DNA from: Deltaproteobacteria bacterium
GTDB lineage: Bacteria; Myxococcota_A; Polyangia; Haliangiales; Haliangiaceae
DNA length: 58,965 nucleotides
Assembly (NCBI GenBank): GCA_013813765.1
Contig: JACCRC010000403.1
Coordinates: 1 to 58,965 of the forward strand
Direction of reading: 5' to 3'
The notes below the pieces were generated by a model. The model was not told the origin of the DNA, did no database searches, and was given only the letters and a program-made list of their open reading frames with translations. The position numbers and the translations under genes are program-made. Below, in pieces: positions 50,590-58,965 of this stretch. The first letter of the stretch is position 1, and each line of letters begins with the position of its first letter.

Positions 50590-52349
50590 GCACGAAGAGC
50601 GGCTCGCTGCGCTGGCGCGTCCTGCTCGTGCTCGCGCTCGCCGCGATCGTGCCGACGATCGTCGTCGGAGTGCTCGCGATCATGCGCGCGCGCGACGACG
50701 TGCAGAAGGAGGTCCGCCGCGGCGCGCTCGCGCATATCCGCGCGCTCGGTGCCGCGCTCGACGGCACGCTTCAAGATAGCCGGCGCACCGTGGAGCTCGC
50801 CGCTGCGACATGGGCCGACGCGCCCGATGACGCGCGCGGCACGCAGCTCTTGATCGCACGCCTCCGGCGCGACGTACCGATCGTGCACGCGCTGTCGATC
50901 GTCGATCCGGAAGGCTCGCTGCGCTACGGAGATCCGGTGCCGTCGGGTGCCGATGTCGGATCGCACAGCTTCGGGGGCTATGTCGGCGATGCGGTGCGCG
51001 TCGGCGGGCGTCCCGTCGTGCAGCTCGTGGTGCAGGCGCGCGGCCGCACCGGCGAGCTGATGGGCGTGTTCGTGGCGACGCTCGACCTCGGTTTCGTGCG
51101 CGACCTCGTCACCGCCGCGCGGCTCGGCGAAGGCGCGCGAGTCGTCGTCGTCGATGGTGCCGGCGTCCCGGTCGCGACCAGCGATGGCGCGCCGATCGGA
51201 ACGTCGTCGCTCGCCGGCATCGATCCGGCGGTCGATCGCGCGCTCGGCTCGTCGGTCGAGGGCACGCTGTCGGCGGCCGGCTGGATCAGCGCGTACCGGA
51301 ACCTGTCGGGCTATCAGTCGCTGCGCGGCGTGCGCTGGGCGATCCTCCACCAGCAGCCCGAGGACGAGGCCTACGCGCTCGCGCGCCGCACCACACGCGA
51401 CACTCTGATCATCGGGGGCGCAGCACTCGCGCTCGCCCTCGCCCTCGGAGTGTGGTTCGCGACGCGCCTCACCCGTCCGCTCGCCGCGCTCGCAAAGCGC
51501 GCCGACGCGATCGCCACCGGTCACGCCGAGGCGGGCCCGCCGATCGAAGGCCCCGGCGAGATCGGCGTGCTCGGCCAGCGGATCGACGAGATGGCGAAGC
51601 GCATCGCCGAGCGTCACGAGCTACAGACCGCGCTCGCGCGCGGCGATCGGCTCGCGTCCGTCGGCGTGATGTCCGCGCAGGTCGCGCACGAGATCAACAA
51701 CCCGCTGACCACCGTGCTCGGTTACGCGAAGCTCCTCCAGGAGGACAAGCCCGAGGGCCATCCCGACCGCGCGGCGCTCGAGCTGATCGCGAGCGAGGCC
51801 GAGCGCATGAAGGGCATCATCGGCGGCCTGCTCGAGTACGCGCGCACGCCGCGACAGAGCGACATGTCGATCGCCGCAGCGGGGAAGCTGGAGGCGCCGC
51901 CGATCACCGAGCCCGCGCAGGTCGTGCGCCACGTCGGTGCGCTGCTCGAGCCCGCGCTGAAGAAGACGCAGGCCCGGCTCGCGACCGACGTGCAATCGAC
52001 GAAGCCGCTCGCGATCGACGCGCACGCGCTCCAGCAAGTGCTCGTCAACCTCGTGCAGAACGCCGCGCAGGCGATGACCAGCCCCGGCACGATCACGATC
52101 GCGGTCGCACCCGCGCCCGGAGGCATCGCGACCGCGATCACCGTCGCCGACGAGGGGCCCGGTGTGCCCGCGAAGGATCGCGCGCGCGTGTTCGATCCGT
52201 TCTTCACCACGAAGGCCGCGGGAAGCGGCACCGGCCTCGGCCTCGCGGTGTGCAAGCACCTGATCGCGACGGCCGGCGGATCGATCGAGGTCGGTGACGG
52301 TCCGAACGGCAAGGGCGCCGAGTTCCGCCTCGTGATCCCGAACGCGTGA
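50586..52349 (+). CDS. Sensor histidine kinase with Cache-like periplasmic domain
   Basis: 587 residues. TM1 ~9-32 (VLLVLALAAIVPTIVVGVLA), a ~240-residue periplasmic double-Cache-like domain (VHALSIVDPEGSLRYGDPVP, VVVVDGAGVPVATSDGAPIG), TM2 ~275-297, HAMP, then HisKA (VMSAQVAHEINNPLTTVLGY) and HATPase (NLVQNAAQAM, ADEGPGVP, GSGTGLGLAV). An NtrB-like soluble core typical for partners of sigma-54 regulators; the regulator at 54470-55825 is the nearest candidate. Translation is coupled to the binding protein gene (4-base overlap). Confidence 0.95.
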   Translation: MSTKSGSLRWRVLLVLALAAIVPTIVVGVLAIMRARDDVQKEVRRGALAHIRALGAALDGTLQDSRRTVELAAATWADAPDDARGTQLLIARLRRDVPIVHALSIVDPEGSLRYGDPVPSGADVGSHSFGGYVGDAVRVGGRPVVQLVVQARGRTGELMGVFVATLDLGFVRDLVTAARLGEGARVVVVDGAGVPVATSDGAPIGTSSLAGIDPAVDRALGSSVEGTLSAAGWISAYRNLSGYQSLRGVRWAILHQQPEDEAYALARRTTRDTLIIGGAALALALALGVWFATRLTRPLAALAKRADAIATGHAEAGPPIEGPGEIGVLGQRIDEMAKRIAERHELQTALARGDRLASVGVMSAQVAHEINNPLTTVLGYAKLLQEDKPEGHPDRAALELIASEAERMKGIIGGLLEYARTPRQSDMSIAAAGKLEAPPITEPAQVVRHVGALLEPALKKTQARLATDVQSTKPLAIDAHALQQVLVNLVQNAAQAMTSPGTITIAVAPAPGGIATAITVADEGPGVPAKDRARVFDPFFTTKAAGSGTGLGLAVCKHLIATAGGSIEVGDGPNGKGAEFRLVIPNA

Positions 52350-52386
52350 CGCGAAGCCGTCGGCGGTTCGGCGGCATCGAACCCGG

Positions 52387-52551
52387 GTGACCGTCACGCT
52401 CCTCGACTGCGCGGTGCTCTGGTTCAGCGCGATCGTCGGCGGCGCCGTCTGTATCCACCACGACCTCCGTGCACGCCGCCGCGTGCCCGCACCACCTCTC
52501 CCGCTCGCCCGCGTGCACGGCGAGTCCCGTCACGTCACACTGAAGACATGA
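52387..52551 (+). CDS. Tiny single-TM protein
   Basis: 54 codons from GTG 52387 to TGA 52549-52551. Translation starts MTVTLLDCAVLWFSAIVGGA, a single hydrophobic helix at ~3-24, then a basic Arg/Pro/His tail. The stop overlaps the ATG of the next small gene (ATGA), and both encode one-TM basic proteins, which supports it as coding. No good Shine-Dalgarno; no family known. Confidence 0.45.
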   Translation: MTVTLLDCAVLWFSAIVGGAVCIHHDLRARRRVPAPPLPLARVHGESRHVTLKT

Positions 52552-52778
52552 CCGACGACACTTCGTTCATGGAGTCCGTGGGGCTCGTGATCGGGGCGAT
52601 CGCGTTCCTCATGTGGGTCGTCTCCGACGTGCTCGAGGAGCAGCTGATCGGTGAGAAGCGTCGCGAGCGCCACCGTGTGGTCAAGGCCCGCTCTCGCGCG
52701 GAGAAGCGAAAGGCGCCGCCGCCCGCTCCGCGTTCGCGTCCGCCGCAGCTACCGCGCGCCCGCGTGCACAGGGTCTAG
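52548..52778 (+). CDS. Small single-TM protein with basic proline-rich tail
   Basis: 76 residues: a TM helix at ~9-27 (SVGLVIGAIAFLMWVVSDVL), then EEQLIGEKRRERHRVVKARS and a Lys/Arg/Pro-rich end. Positive-inside rule puts the tail in the cytoplasm. Overlaps the preceding tiny gene by 4 bases and stops 5 bases before the convergent lipoprotein gene. Function unknown; could be an accessory of the kinase upstream. Confidence 0.55.
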   Translation: MTDDTSFMESVGLVIGAIAFLMWVVSDVLEEQLIGEKRRERHRVVKARSRAEKRKAPPPAPRSRPPQLPRARVHRV

Positions 52779-52783
52779 GCGGC

Positions 52784-54352
52784 TCACTTCACGCAGCCGG
52801 CGGCCACGATCGTGCTGCCGGAGCTGATCTGCTTGTAGAACGTCCCGGTCGGGCACTTGTTCGCGACAGCCTTCGCAGCGCAGACCTTACCCGTCGCGTT
52901 CACGCGCTTCTTGATGCAGAGGTTCGCGGCCGCGTCGCCGCAGTCGCTCGCCTGCGAACAGCTCGTGCCGATCTTGTCGAGTGCAGCGTACGGGTGCACC
53001 GCCGGGTTCGCGGTGATGCCGGTGATGCCGTAGTAGACCTCGCGCGCCTCGTTGATCCACTCGGCGTTGAGCTGCTCGACGATCGCGTAGGCGTCCTGCG
53101 GGTTGTGCCGACCCTGCTCGACGTTCGTGAGCGCATCGAACAGGCCGATCGTGCCGGCGCCGTAGGAGTAGTTGACGGTCGTGATCACGTCGAGGTTCGA
53201 CTCGTCCTTCTTCGGGTGCGCGTAGAGCATGTCCGCGTACTGCGAGTACGTCTGGCAGCCCTGCGCGACGACGAGTTGCTGCTTCTCGGTGAAGGCGGCG
53301 GTCGCGAGCTCGGTGTACGTCACGCTCGCGGCCTTCGCGGCGTCGATGTAGAGGCCGTAGTACGGGCCCGCGTGTCCGTTGTAGAAGAACACGTCGCGCG
53401 TCACGAGCTCCTTCACGGTGAGGTCGTGCTGGATCTTCGGTGTCGAGCTCAGGAACATGTCGGCGTGGAAGAGGCGAACTTCCATCTTCACGCTCTTGCT
53501 ACCCGCCTTGAAGTCGAGCGTGAACGGACCGGAGTCCGCCTTGAGATCGCCGAACGAGGCGACGGGCGTGCGGAAGCCGCGGTTCTTGAGGTGGTGGAAC
53601 ATCTCCTCGGCCTCGCGGAGGTCCGAGCGCGGCGTGTTGTAGTCGTGGCCGAACACGTGCGTGATGTCAAACACGCCGTCCTTCACGAACTCGGCGTACT
53701 GCGGATATGCGTTCTTCGGCGTCGGCAAGCGGACCAGCGCGAGGGCATGCGCCTCGATCGGCCCGGTGTGGGTCTCGGGCTTCCAGTTGCGAATCGTGCC
53801 GCGCGGGACGTTCGTCGGATCGACCGTCGCGTCCTCCGGCATCTTGAGCTCGAACTTGAATGGCGTGCTCGTGCCCGAACGGGGCAACAGCTGCGTCATG
53901 TTCTTGGGACCCGCGAGATCGAGCTCGAACGACACCTCGTAGATGCCGGCGCCGACCTTCTTCACGGTGCCCTGCTCTGCGGTGTGGTTGCGGACCATCG
54001 CGTGGAACCCGCCGTACTCCTCGTTCCGGAAGAAGACCTCGCTCTCCGAGATCTCGCCGTCATTGTTGATGTCGATCCCGCGGAACTTGTCGGTGACGTA
54101 CGCGGTCAGGTAGAGGCCGACCGCGGTGAGGCGCCGGTTGACGAGGTCCTTGCGCTTCGCGGCATCCGCGTAGTCGGCATCGGACATCTTCAGCTTGACG
54201 GTTCCGCGCACCTCGAACTCGGCCGAAACGTTCGAGTAGTAGTCGTCGGCCTTGCTGTCGTCGACCTCGACCAGGTCATCTTCGGAAGCGGTCTGGTCGG
54301 CACAACCGGCGGCAGCGACGGCGAGGAGGACGGGAAGGGTCAGGGCGCGCAT
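52784..54352 (-). CDS. Lipoprotein with EF-hand loop and caspase/CHAT-like His-Cys dyad
   Basis: 522 residues. Lipoprotein signal to Cys17 (AAAGC). A complete 12-residue EF-hand loop is at 94-105 (DINNDGEISESE). In the second half, strand DVFFY leads to NGHAG with His327, and strand QLVVA leads to QGCQTY with Cys366; in clan CD peptidases (caspase, gingipain, CHAT) the catalytic His-Gly and Cys follow two such hydrophobic strands. The C-terminus has seven further cysteines (~465-520), probably disulfides. I infer a cell-surface cysteine peptidase possibly controlled by calcium; it could also be an inactive relative. Confidence 0.7.
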   Translation of the reverse strand: MRALTLPVLLAVAAAGCADQTASEDDLVEVDDSKADDYYSNVSAEFEVRGTVKLKMSDADYADAAKRKDLVNRRLTAVGLYLTAYVTDKFRGIDINNDGEISESEVFFRNEEYGGFHAMVRNHTAEQGTVKKVGAGIYEVSFELDLAGPKNMTQLLPRSGTSTPFKFELKMPEDATVDPTNVPRGTIRNWKPETHTGPIEAHALALVRLPTPKNAYPQYAEFVKDGVFDITHVFGHDYNTPRSDLREAEEMFHHLKNRGFRTPVASFGDLKADSGPFTLDFKAGSKSVKMEVRLFHADMFLSSTPKIQHDLTVKELVTRDVFFYNGHAGPYYGLYIDAAKAASVTYTELATAAFTEKQQLVVAQGCQTYSQYADMLYAHPKKDESNLDVITTVNYSYGAGTIGLFDALTNVEQGRHNPQDAYAIVEQLNAEWINEAREVYYGITGITANPAVHPYAALDKIGTSCSQASDCGDAAANLCIKKRVNATGKVCAAKAVANKCPTGTFYKQISSGSTIVAAGCVK

Positions 54353-54469
54353 GCGGGCATATCAAGCAACGGCCGCGCCGCAGATAACCTCGCGAAAGGA
54401 CGGCGTTCGCCCCGACCATTCGCGTAGCCGTGGCAGCTCGATCAGCCGGGCCCGTGATATTCAGACGGC

Positions 54470-55825
<1,356 letters not shown>

Positions 55826-55951
55826 GGGATGATCGTGCGATCCAGATCCTTGGGTGGCGTAGATCACGCGTAAGCTGGGGGAAGCGAGGGCGTTTCTGCA
55901 GGGCAGACCTGCTGCCGCCCCCGCGCGTTTCAACGATCTCGAAAGGTCACC

Positions 55952-56557
55952 ATGACGCTCCTCCGCACGACCCTCCTCGCTTCTCTCACCGTCTTTGCCG
56001 TCGCGTGCGGCGGTGCGAAGCCGCAGCAGCCGCCGACGAACAAGCCGGCTCCGAACGCCGTCGATGTCTCGATCGCATCGGTGACGCTGGCGGATGACTG
56101 CGGCACGGCGCCCACCACGATGCCACCGCCACGGTCGTCGATGCGGCAGAAGCCGTCGACCGAGTTCGCCGACATGGCCGCGCCCTCCGCCGGAGCGATG
56201 GCGCGGCGCCGCTGCGAGCAGAGCTCGGTGCAGCTGCGCGTCGAGAACGGAACGGCCGCCGCCTCGGACATCTCGATCAAGAAGGTCGAGCTGCTCGACG
56301 AGTCCGGCAACGTGCTGGGAGAGCTCACGCCTCGCGAGCCGAGCAAGTGGACCGGCGACTCGTACCAGCCGTGGGACGGCAAGGTCGACGCCGCGCAGAC
56401 GCTGCAGATCAGCTACTCGCTGTCGCAACCTGCAGTCAGTGATGGCGGGACGTACACGGTGCGCGTCACGATCGCGTCGGCCGAGGGCGACAAGACGCTC
56501 GAGACGAAGAAGACGCTCGAGGCTCCCGCCTCGCTGCCGCCCGGCGCGGTGACCTGA
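55952..56557 (+). CDS. Uncharacterised lipoprotein
   Basis: 201 residues. AAAGG five bases before the ATG is a clear ribosome site. Lipobox AVAC at Cys19, then a Gln/Pro/Asn-rich spacer and a domain with VQLRVENGTAAASDISIKKV and TLQISYSLSQPAVSDGGTYT, an Ig-like beta sandwich of the kind seen in many secreted myxobacterial proteins. Two cysteines (DDCGT, RRCEQ) may pair. Role unknown. A 126-base leader region upstream has only a short GC hairpin. Confidence 0.75.
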   Translation: MTLLRTTLLASLTVFAVACGGAKPQQPPTNKPAPNAVDVSIASVTLADDCGTAPTTMPPPRSSMRQKPSTEFADMAAPSAGAMARRRCEQSSVQLRVENGTAAASDISIKKVELLDESGNVLGELTPREPSKWTGDSYQPWDGKVDAAQTLQISYSLSQPAVSDGGTYTVRVTIASAEGDKTLETKKTLEAPASLPPGAVT

Positions 56558-56593
56558 TCGAGCGCGACCACGTCGCTGCCCATTGCCACCGAG

Positions 56594-56609
56594 CCGCCGA
56601 TGACGGCGG
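56594..56609 (+). terminator. Hairpin downstream of the 55952 lipoprotein gene
   Basis: CCGCCG-ATGA-CGGCGG: a 6-bp GC stem with a tetraloop, 37 bases after the stop codon. No T-tract follows, so a Rho-assisted or weak terminator is the most one can propose. Confidence 0.4.
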
Positions 56610-56655
56610 AGCGCGCGCAGAACGGGGTGCCCCTGCACGTGGCTCCCGCTGTCGG

Positions 56656-56671
56656 GAGAGCGCGCGCTCTC
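56656..56671. repeat. 16-bp perfect palindrome in a structured intergenic region
   Basis: GAGAGCGCGCGCTCTC is fully self-complementary. With the hairpin at 56594-56609 and a CCCCGG/CCGGGG pair (56708-56713 with 56745-56750) it makes 56558-56826 unusually rich in foldback sequence. The region lies between convergent genes, and I see no convincing gene in it. Confidence 0.55.
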
Positions 56672-56826
56672 GTCAGAAGCTCGAGACAGGTGAAAAAGAC
56701 CTCAGCTCCCCGGGCTCCGCGCGCTCTGCGGGCTCTGCGCTACTCCGGGGCGAACGCGCTCATCACAACCGCGAGCGCTGCCGAGCCGACGGCTGTGCGG
56801 TTACCCGCGACAGCGCCGTGACGTGA

Positions 56827-58161
56827 TCAGAGCGATTCGAGGTAACTCACCAGCGCGGCGCGATCCGCCGCCGGCAGCGACGCTCCGAACGTGTGGCCGC
56901 GCAGCGGTCCCGGTCCGCGAGCGCCGCCGGCGTAACTGGCTTCGAGGCGCCCCGTCGAAAGGAGCGCATCGAGAGTCGGCACGGAGCCGTTGTGCAGGTA
57001 CGGCGCTGCATCGGCGACGCGCACAAGCGAGGTGACGCGATAGTTGCCGGTCCCGCGCGCCTTGCCGTTCGCGAGCGAAGGGTCCGTGCCGACGCGCATG
57101 ACCGGAATCGAGTCGCCGCCGCCATCGGGCCGCGTGTGGCACGAGCGGCAGTGCTCCTCGAACAGCGCCGCGCCCTTCTCCACCGCGGCGGGATTGGTGA
57201 CCGTGCGCGCCGGCGGTGGCTCGAGCGAGTAGAGGTACATGGCGAGCGCCCACGCGAGCTCGCGAGGCGGCCGCACGCGCAGTGCGTTCGCGTGCAGCAG
57301 CTGCGTCTCCTGCCGGAGCGCGAGCGCGGCCGGACCGATGTGGCGAATCGTTCCCGCTTGCGTCAGGTGCGTCTGGTCGCGCAGGCTCCAGAGGTCGGGG
57401 ATCGCGACCGGATCCTCGTCGTCGTCCTCGGTGACATCTGCGCGGCCTGCGCCCCACGTCGCCATCCGGCGCGCGAGCTCCGGGGCGACCGGCGCGCCGG
57501 TGTTCTTGTAATACGCGAGCCGCAGCGCGCCGAGATCGAAGCCCCGGCGCGCCGCACCCGGGACCACGACACCCTCGCGCACGGCGGTGTGGCACACGGC
57601 GCAGGTGATGCCGATCCGCTTCGTGCCATCGACATCGTCGAACGCGACGACGCCGGGCACGCTGCCATCGCTCGCTCGCTCGATGCCCTGCCCCTCACCG
57701 CCGTCGGGCATCGCCACCGCGCTGCCAACTAGCCATGGCGCGAGCGCGTGCTCGACACCGATCTCCGCGCGCAGCGGATACTCGAAGAACACGCGGCGGC
57801 CGAGCGCGATCCAGCCGGCGCGATCGTGGGGGCGTTTGCCATCCCACAGGCGCTTGCGCGGGATGACGGGCCACTTCGACGCCGCGAACGCTTCGAGCGC
57901 CTCGCGATCGAGCGGCCGCGAGCGCGGATTCCACTCGGGCAGCGCATCCCATCCCTTCGTGCCGTGCCCGTACGACGCGAGCCGCTGCTTCGAGTAGATG
58001 TTTGCCGGATTGACGAGCGACGCCTCGAGGGACTCGCGCCGCGAATGCACCGAGCCGATGTAGCGCTGGGCCTCGCGCTCGAGCCACGCCTCCGACCAGC
58101 GCTCCGGCTCCGGCGGCGTCGAGCCGCACCCGATCACGACGACGAACAGCAGCGCGCGCAC
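56827..58161 (-). CDS. Di-haem cytochrome c lipoprotein
   Basis: 444 residues. Lipobox VVIGC at Cys12. Two haem motifs: CAVCH at 187-191 and CRSCH at 338-342, the latter in a typical class I fold (AAVEKGAALFEEHCRSCHTR) with a distal region VTSLVRVADAAPYLHNGSVP that resembles the end of MauG/cytochrome-c-peroxidase-type and related proteins. The first half is not a standard cytochrome domain. Acts in the periplasm; electron donor and acceptor unknown. Monocistronic, 60 bases from the divergent nucleotidyltransferase gene. Confidence 0.88.
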   Translation of the reverse strand: MRALLFVVVIGCGSTPPEPERWSEAWLEREAQRYIGSVHSRRESLEASLVNPANIYSKQRLASYGHGTKGWDALPEWNPRSRPLDREALEAFAASKWPVIPRKRLWDGKRPHDRAGWIALGRRVFFEYPLRAEIGVEHALAPWLVGSAVAMPDGGEGQGIERASDGSVPGVVAFDDVDGTKRIGITCAVCHTAVREGVVVPGAARRGFDLGALRLAYYKNTGAPVAPELARRMATWGAGRADVTEDDDEDPVAIPDLWSLRDQTHLTQAGTIRHIGPAALALRQETQLLHANALRVRPPRELAWALAMYLYSLEPPPARTVTNPAAVEKGAALFEEHCRSCHTRPDGGGDSIPVMRVGTDPSLANGKARGTGNYRVTSLVRVADAAPYLHNGSVPTLDALLSTGRLEASYAGGARGPGPLRGHTFGASLPAADRAALVSYLESL

Positions 58162-58221
58162 CGCTGGACGTTAGCCGATCACGACCATGCGTGCCGCTCC
58201 AGCGTCGTATACGCTGAACGT

Positions 58222-58686
58222 GTGAACATCGTCGACGAGCTGACGGCCATCGGGCGCGCCCTGCGCACGGCGGGCATTCCGTACGCGGTCTGCGGTGGGA
58301 TCGCGGTCACGGCGTACGGTGCGACGCGCTCGACGAAGGACATCGACATCGTGATCGACCGCGCACACCTCGCAGCCGTCCTCACCGCAGTCCTTCCCCT
58401 CGGGTACAACATCCCCGCCGGACCGATGACGTTCTCGCCGGGCACCGCGAACGAGCGCCACGTCCAGCGCGTGAACAAGATCGTGGGCGCGGAACACCTG
58501 GTGCTGGACCTGCTCCTGGCCGAGGCCGCTTATGCAGGCGTGCTCGACGACCGCGTGGACATCGACTTGCCGGGAGGTACGCTGACGTTCGTGTCGCGCG
58601 AGACGCTGCTCCGCATGAAGCGCCTGGCCGGCCGTGCGATCGATCTGGCCGACATCGAGAAGCTCGAGGGTGGCGATGCGACCTGA
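58222..58686 (+). CDS. MNT-type nucleotidyltransferase (AbiEii/DUF6036-like)
   Basis: 154 residues from GTG 58222. The motif YAVCGGIAVTAYGATRSTKD followed by IDIVID gives the Gly-Gly and Asp40/Asp42 pair of minimal nucleotidyltransferases; HLVLDLLLAEAAYAGVLDDR follows as usual in the AbiEii-like group. Its stop overlaps the start of a 68-residue gene by 11 bases. Genes of this type often encode toxins or antitoxins that modify tRNA or a partner protein; whether it is toxic cannot be told from sequence. Confidence 0.82.
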   Translation: MNIVDELTAIGRALRTAGIPYAVCGGIAVTAYGATRSTKDIDIVIDRAHLAAVLTAVLPLGYNIPAGPMTFSPGTANERHVQRVNKIVGAEHLVLDLLLAEAAYAGVLDDRVDIDLPGGTLTFVSRETLLRMKRLAGRAIDLADIEKLEGGDAT

Positions 58687-58882
58687 GCAAGTGACCGCGC
58701 GCCTCGCCGAGCTCGCAGCGCTGTACGTGCCGGAGACCGTCGAGGAGGGGCGCGCGCGGCTTCGAGCTGATGCGCTATCCCCGGACGCACTCGTATCGAC
58801 GGTGGCCGCTCGCCTCGATGAGTTGCGCGCGCTCGACGAGCTCACGCGCCACCTCCACCGGCACATTCGGCCGCGGCGCTAG
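58676..58882 (+). CDS. Small partner protein of the nucleotidyltransferase
   Basis: 68 residues from ATG 58676, with GAGG 6 bases upstream inside the preceding gene. Sequence MRPEQVTARLAELAALYVPE then helical, Arg/Leu-rich residues ending HLHRHIRPRR. All-helical; no known motif. The overlap with the nucleotidyltransferase gene implies joint translation, as in two-gene toxin-antitoxin or conflict modules. The final 83 bases of the window (58883-58965) show no gene. Confidence 0.7.
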   Translation: MRPEQVTARLAELAALYVPETVEEGRARLRADALSPDALVSTVAARLDELRALDELTRHLHRHIRPRR

Positions 58883-58965
58883 GAGCCTGTAGACCATAGG
58901 TCGTCGATTCCGGATGGACTTCTCGGTCCGGTTTTGATCGAATCGGTGGGTGAAGAGCTATCGCC

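Noticed and set aside
56600-56821. A 73-codon plus-strand frame in the intergenic region
   Set aside because: No ribosome site, low-complexity Arg/Ala sequence, and it coincides with palindromes that better explain the region.
58883-58965. Possible tRNA or attachment site at the right end (contains GTCGATTCCGG)
   Set aside because: No cloverleaf could be folded by eye around the TTC-like segment, and the window ends before more context is visible.

Overview
This GC-rich, gene-dense window looks like a chromosomal segment of a myxobacterium, most likely near Haliangium/Kofleria. The grounds are a MYXO-CTERM-type C-terminus on a secreted protein, many Ser/Thr kinases and NtrC-type regulators, abundant lipoproteins, and a bacterial microcompartment (BMC) locus whose gene order and protein sequences match, from memory, the shell locus of Haliangium ochraceum. 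This is inferred without any database search. No rRNA, tRNA, CRISPR array, insertion sequence or phage gene was seen. No gene-free stretch exceeds 300 bases; the longest are 14385-14665 and 56558-56826, and both hold dyad symmetries.

Region 1 (1-14384, minus strand) is a type II secretion (T2SS) operon. An NtrC-family sigma-54 activator is the first gene, followed by gspC-D-E-F-G-H-I-J-K, a PilM-like gspL, gspM and the start of gspN, which runs off the window. Genes are 1-16 bases apart or overlap. Region 2 (14385-18408) holds a secreted M43-type zinc protease and a large polytopic histidine kinase. Region 3 (18473-23406, plus) is a four-gene operon: outer-membrane barrel, lipoprotein cytochrome c, alpha/beta hydrolase, and a transmembrane Ser/Thr kinase. 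The kinase carries two copies of an unrecognised six-cysteine domain outside the membrane. Region 4 (23416-29407, minus) has a DUF1501/DUF1549-like pair, a lipoprotein cyclophilin and a Tat-exported PhoD-type phosphodiesterase. Region 5 (29568-32741) has a VCBS-repeat MYXO-CTERM protein and a lipoprotein.

Region 6 (32752-36035, minus) is the BMC operon: two tandem-domain shell proteins, one hexamer protein, one pentamer (vertex) protein and a CoA-acylating aldehyde dehydrogenase, with no recognisable signature enzyme. Region 7 (36155-43767) has a TolC-like protein, a lipoprotein, pgeF, a short operon ending in a partial alcohol-dehydrogenase-like protein and a receiver-like protein, and a tail-anchored kinase-like protein whose DFG motif is NFS. 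Region 8 (43891-49432) is housekeeping: yicC, gmk, a lipoprotein and rsh (ppGpp synthase/hydrolase), plus two small or uncharacterised genes. Region 9 (49465-55825) has a binding-protein/histidine-kinase pair, two tiny membrane proteins, a lipoprotein with an EF-hand loop and a caspase/CHAT-like His-Cys dyad, and a second NtrC-type regulator. Region 10 (55952-58882) has a lipoprotein, a di-haem cytochrome and a nucleotidyltransferase with a small partner.

A theme is exported proteins (metalloprotease, candidate cysteine protease, phosphodiesterase, MYXO-CTERM protein) beside the T2SS and sensory genes. Twice an NtrC-type regulator and an NtrB-type kinase flank a candidate secreted peptidase.
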